9,759 nucleotides of DNA from Gammaproteobacteria bacterium. GTDB taxonomy: Bacteria; Pseudomonadota; Gammaproteobacteria; GRL18. Position 1 is the first letter of the stretch; every line of letters begins with the position of its first letter. The notes below the pieces were generated by a model. The model ran no database searches. It worked only from the letters and a program-made list of their open reading frames with translations, and was not told where the DNA came from. Position numbers and translations under genes: made by a program. Positions 7,652 to 9,759 of this stretch are shown here, one piece after another. Location of the stretch: the NCBI GenBank assembly GCA_024511395.1, contig JANELJ010000055.1, forward strand, positions 1 through 9,759, given 5' to 3'.

Positions 7652-7663
7652 AATTCCGGAATT
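7652..7663. repeat. 12-base palindrome AATTCCGGAATT before the response regulator start
   Basis: A perfect palindrome lies 8-19 bases upstream of the regulator ATG, in the short gap between the kinase and regulator genes. It would overlap the place where a ribosome binds, and no ordinary Shine-Dalgarno is seen there. It may be an operator or a small RNA hairpin that affects translation, or chance. Confidence 0.3.
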
Positions 7664-7722
7664 GAGTGGTTATTGTTTCAGGCGAATTAATCTGCTTATT
7701 ATGTATCTTTTTAGTCCTGAAT

Positions 7723-9228
7723 TTAAGGTTGAATACAGGGCAGACGGATAATAAATTCTGTACCCTGTCCGGGATGGCTGAGCACTGCAATTTCCCCGGC
7801 GTGTTCACGAATAATTTCCTGGGCAATATACAGTCCAATTCCCATGCCCTGCCTCGGAGCCTTGGTAGTAAAAAAGGGGTCAAAAATATGCACCATAGTT
7901 TCCTGTGTAATACCATGGCCGGTGTCTTTAATGTGCAGGCTGGCGCAGGCCGTTTTACAGCCGGATTCTTTATCCGAAAATGATTTTTTCATCTTATTAG
8001 AAATACCTTCAGACACATCGCCAATAATATAACTTCCTTCGGGCAGGGGAGAAATGGGTTCGTGGCATAAAGAAGCCTGTAAACTGATCTGGTTAGTCTG
8101 ATCCCCGGCATCAATGGCATTTTTTAAAAGATTAATAAGAACCTGCTGGAAGCGCTGATAATCCACATTAAGCAGTAAGTTATCCGGAATATTCTGCTGT
8201 ATGGCCGGAAGGTTTTTTAAATCGTTATGCAGTAACAGCAGGGTACTGTCAATGAGTTCCCTTAGTGGTACAGGCTCAATATTAAAGCTTTGAGGCTGGC
8301 CGAAATTTTTCATGGCACTGACAATTTTATGTGCCCGCATGGTTTCACTGTCAATCTGTTCCAGCCAGCTGTCCAGCATGGTTTTATCTGCGCTGTGCAG
8401 TTCTTCTTTAAGCAGCTGGCAGGACGACAGAATATTACCCAGCGGGTTATTCAGTTCATGAGCGACACCGGAAGCCAGAATGCCCAGGGAAGCCAGTTTT
8501 TCGGTTTGCAGCAGACGTTGTTTTCTCAGTTCCAGCTCATGGAGCATACGGTTAAATGCTTCAGTAAAGGCAATGACTTCCTGCTCATTACTTTTGACCT
8601 GTAACTGCTCAAAACGCCCCTGGGCAATAGGCTCCAGGTTGCTCTCCAGTTCTCTCAGGGGCCGAACCACCTGACGGCTTAAATGATAACCGATAAATAC
8701 AGTGATTAATGCGGTCATTAAAATGGCTCCGGCCAGTGTCCAGCGGGTAGTGCGCAGTGAATGAATCAGAGAGCTTCTTTCTTCAAGGGCTATTTTTTCA
8801 GACAGAGTGGACAGTTGATGGCCTAGTGGCCGAAGCATTTGAGCGGCAGTAGCTGGTTTTATATCATGCCATTGCTTCTGGTAGTGGCTTAACACTTCCT
8901 GATAATCGTTTAATAAACCCTGTAGTCGGCTGATATCGGCAGGAACTGCAAACTGCATAAGACTGTTGAGGTTTTTACTCAGGCTGGTAATGGCTTTGTG
9001 GGTATATGAGATGATATTATCCAGTTCTTTTTTATTATGGTAGAGAACAAGATTTTTTTCATGGCGTCGCATCTCCATAATATCATCGTTAAAACTGCTG
9101 ATTTCCACGCCTTCCTTGACCTGTTGCTGCAGGTATAGCAAATTAAAAAAAGCAAACAGGCATAAAAATACAATAAACAGGGCGAGCAGATAAAAAGCAC
9201 GGGAAGTTTTATGACGAATACTGTTCAT
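7723..9228 (-). CDS. Membrane sensor histidine kinase with helical periplasmic domain, partner of the adjacent regulator
   Basis: A 501-residue inner-membrane kinase. A first membrane helix is at about 11-34 and a second at about 163-182. They bracket a periplasmic, mostly helical region with MEMRRHEKNLVL (about 51-62), a pattern like the helical-bundle sensor domains of some chemoreceptors and kinases. A HAMP domain follows (about 183-235), with RPLRELE. The dimerisation domain has the H-box GVAHELNNPLGN, with phosphoacceptor H257. The ATPase domain has the N-box NLLKNAIDA (N370), G1 DTGHG (D435), F-box FDPFFTTK and G2 GMGIGL (about 461-466). All catalytic boxes look intact. Between N-box and G1 there are about 65 residues, some 20-25 more than usual, containing a basic Ser-rich stretch with C424 and C428. 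It should phosphorylate D70 of the regulator encoded 78 bases downstream. The ATG at 9228 gives a complete N-terminus but lacks a good Shine-Dalgarno. The signal sensed is unknown. Confidence 0.92.
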   Translation of the reverse strand: MNSIRHKTSRAFYLLALFIVFLCLFAFFNLLYLQQQVKEGVEISSFNDDIMEMRRHEKNLVLYHNKKELDNIISYTHKAITSLSKNLNSLMQFAVPADISRLQGLLNDYQEVLSHYQKQWHDIKPATAAQMLRPLGHQLSTLSEKIALEERSSLIHSLRTTRWTLAGAILMTALITVFIGYHLSRQVVRPLRELESNLEPIAQGRFEQLQVKSNEQEVIAFTEAFNRMLHELELRKQRLLQTEKLASLGILASGVAHELNNPLGNILSSCQLLKEELHSADKTMLDSWLEQIDSETMRAHKIVSAMKNFGQPQSFNIEPVPLRELIDSTLLLLHNDLKNLPAIQQNIPDNLLLNVDYQRFQQVLINLLKNAIDAGDQTNQISLQASLCHEPISPLPEGSYIIGDVSEGISNKMKKSFSDKESGCKTACASLHIKDTGHGITQETMVHIFDPFFTTKAPRQGMGIGLYIAQEIIREHAGEIAVLSHPGQGTEFIIRLPCIQP

Positions 9229-9541
9229 CAGGGTGTGTAAAATCCATAAGCAAATACTTTAAATTGTTGCATACTGACAACGGCATCGCAAATTCGGCTG
9301 AAATAAGGGAACAACCAATAAATGTGTTTATCCTGGTGCAACAAAGTGCAACAGTTGTTTTTGTATGGTGCTTTGTTATAACTCATTGATTTTAAATTAT
9401 ACCTTATGGAAAAGCTGGATATAAGGGCCAGTTTTGTTTTTCTCGGCGCTGTATTCTATGGTATTATCAGGGGTTAATTAATGTAACTAAAGTTTAGAGT
9501 TTCAGCTCCCCCAAAAAGGAGAATCATTTAAAATTTATTGA
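9229..9541. other. Non-coding upstream region of the sensor kinase gene
   Basis: About 313 bases with no supportable gene. It should hold the promoter of the kinase-regulator operon, read leftward. A TTGTCA at 9275-9280 (minus strand) is the best -35 candidate, but no convincing -10 follows at the right distance. It also contains the TGCAACA repeats listed separately, a short inverted repeat CTAAA-G-TTTAG (9487-9497) and a C-rich to A-rich hairpin CTCC...GGAG (9506-9521). Confidence 0.4.
9265..9353. promoter_or_regulatory. Candidate operator: two GTGCAACA direct repeats plus one inverted TGTTGCA
   Basis: GTGCAACA occurs at 9336-9343 and 9346-9353, exactly one helical turn apart, and the complement TGTTGCA lies at 9265-9271. 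All are within 125 bases upstream of the kinase start. Such an arrangement fits a regulator site, perhaps autoregulation by the Fis-type helix-turn-helix protein of the same operon; this is an inference. Confidence 0.35.
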
Positions 9542-9686
9542 TTACCTCAGTTAACCGATAGTCCGTAACAGGAACCGGATATCCCTTGCTGAAGCCTCCG
9601 TGAATCTATCCATGGATGCTTTTCGACAGCCTCCCTGCTGTCGAAACTTCATCAAGGGACACCCGGCCCCTGTTACTCCGAGGTAA
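9542..9686 (-). repeat. Large imperfect stem-loop element, MITE-like repeat or structured RNA
   Basis: Outer arms TTACCTC (9542-9548) and GAGGTAA (9680-9686) close the element. A 30-base stem follows (9565-9594 with 9647-9676): 25 Watson-Crick pairs, four A-C oppositions on the plus strand, and one C-T mismatch. At the tip is a perfect 10-base hairpin, TTTCGACAGC (9621-9630) with GCTGTCGAAA (9637-9646), around a 6-base loop. The 26 bases on the left side of the tip hold the palindrome ATCCATGGAT (9608-9617). On the minus strand all four A-C oppositions become G-U pairs, so the RNA, if any, is probably leftward. No T-run follows, so it is not a terminator. It contains no coding sequence. I recall similar CCATGG-containing intergenic palindromes in gammaproteobacterial genomes, but could not check this. 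Confidence 0.65.
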
Positions 9687-9701
9687 ACAAAATAATTCAG
9701 T

Positions 9702-9745
9702 AAAAACAGGAAAAAAATGTAAAAAAAAGCAAAAAACAGTTGACA
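9702..9745 (+). promoter_or_regulatory. Phased A-tracts (UP-element-like) leading to a -35 TTGACA
   Basis: Runs of A start at 9702, 9711, 9721 and 9731, about 10 bases apart, and are followed by a consensus TTGACA at 9740-9745. Phased A-tracts bend DNA and act as UP elements at very strong promoters such as those of rRNA and tRNA operons. The -10 box would fall just past the right edge, so the promoter cannot be completed here. It points to a strongly expressed rightward gene outside the window. Confidence 0.5.
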
Positions 9746-9759
9746 AAAATTCGGCAGCA

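Noticed and set aside
9336..9353. Possible sigma-54 promoter on the minus strand (TTGCAC...TTGCA)
   Set aside because: The -24 element lacks the invariant GG and the spacing to GC is one base short, so it is better described as a direct repeat.
9406..9477. Small ORF on the plus strand, 23 residues, starting MEKLDIRASF
   Set aside because: There is no ribosome binding site, and it is too short to support from one sequence; part of it is hydrophobic by chance composition.
9542..9686. Integron attC site
   Set aside because: The length and palindrome would fit, but the GTTRRRY and RYYYAAC core sites are missing at the ends and no gene cassette or integrase is seen.
9542..9686. Rho-independent terminator
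   Set aside because: The plus strand has an A-rich, not T-rich, sequence after the structure, and on the minus strand no T-run follows directly.

Overview
The window looks like part of a chromosome from a moderately AT-rich gammaproteobacterium. The evidence is a TrkH-type potassium channel subunit, a SulP transporter with a STAS domain, a CptA/EptA-type phosphoethanolamine transferase and an NtrC-family two-component pair, all most similar in motif wording to gammaproteobacterial relatives. An aquatic or marine species is plausible, but I cannot name one. No transposase, phage gene, CRISPR array, tRNA or rRNA is visible.

Layout. Positions 1-426 (minus) hold the N-terminal part of a small protein that resembles a hotdog-fold enzyme; it runs off the left edge. 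Positions 553-2019 (minus) encode TrkH. A 360-base AT-rich divergent region (2020-2379) separates it from a SulP anion transporter at 2380-4107 (plus). A bidirectional hairpin terminator at 4148-4179 closes the SulP gene and the convergent phosphoethanolamine transferase gene at 4215-6020 (minus). Upstream of that lies a 238-base region with an inverted repeat and a possible sigma-E-type promoter. Then comes a response regulator gene (6259-7644, minus), preceded by its sensor kinase gene (7723-9228, minus) as a two-gene operon. The last 531 bases have no gene but are dense in signals: short operator-like repeats, a long 145-base stem-loop element, and phased A-tracts leading into a TTGACA box that points out of the window to the right.

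How the parts may work together. The ion transporters (TrkH, SulP) form a divergent pair. The kinase and regulator form a phosphorelay, and the next gene downstream on the same strand modifies the cell envelope with phosphoethanolamine. A regulatory link between the pair and the transferase is attractive (as PmrAB controls eptA) but is an inference.

The most unusual point is the regulator itself. It has an NtrC-type architecture, but its Walker A lysine is replaced by arginine and its GAFTGA sigma-54 contact loop is missing. It therefore probably does not act as a classical sigma-54 activator. The second unusual point is the large structured element at 9542-9686, whose imperfect pairs become G-U wobbles only if it is transcribed leftward.
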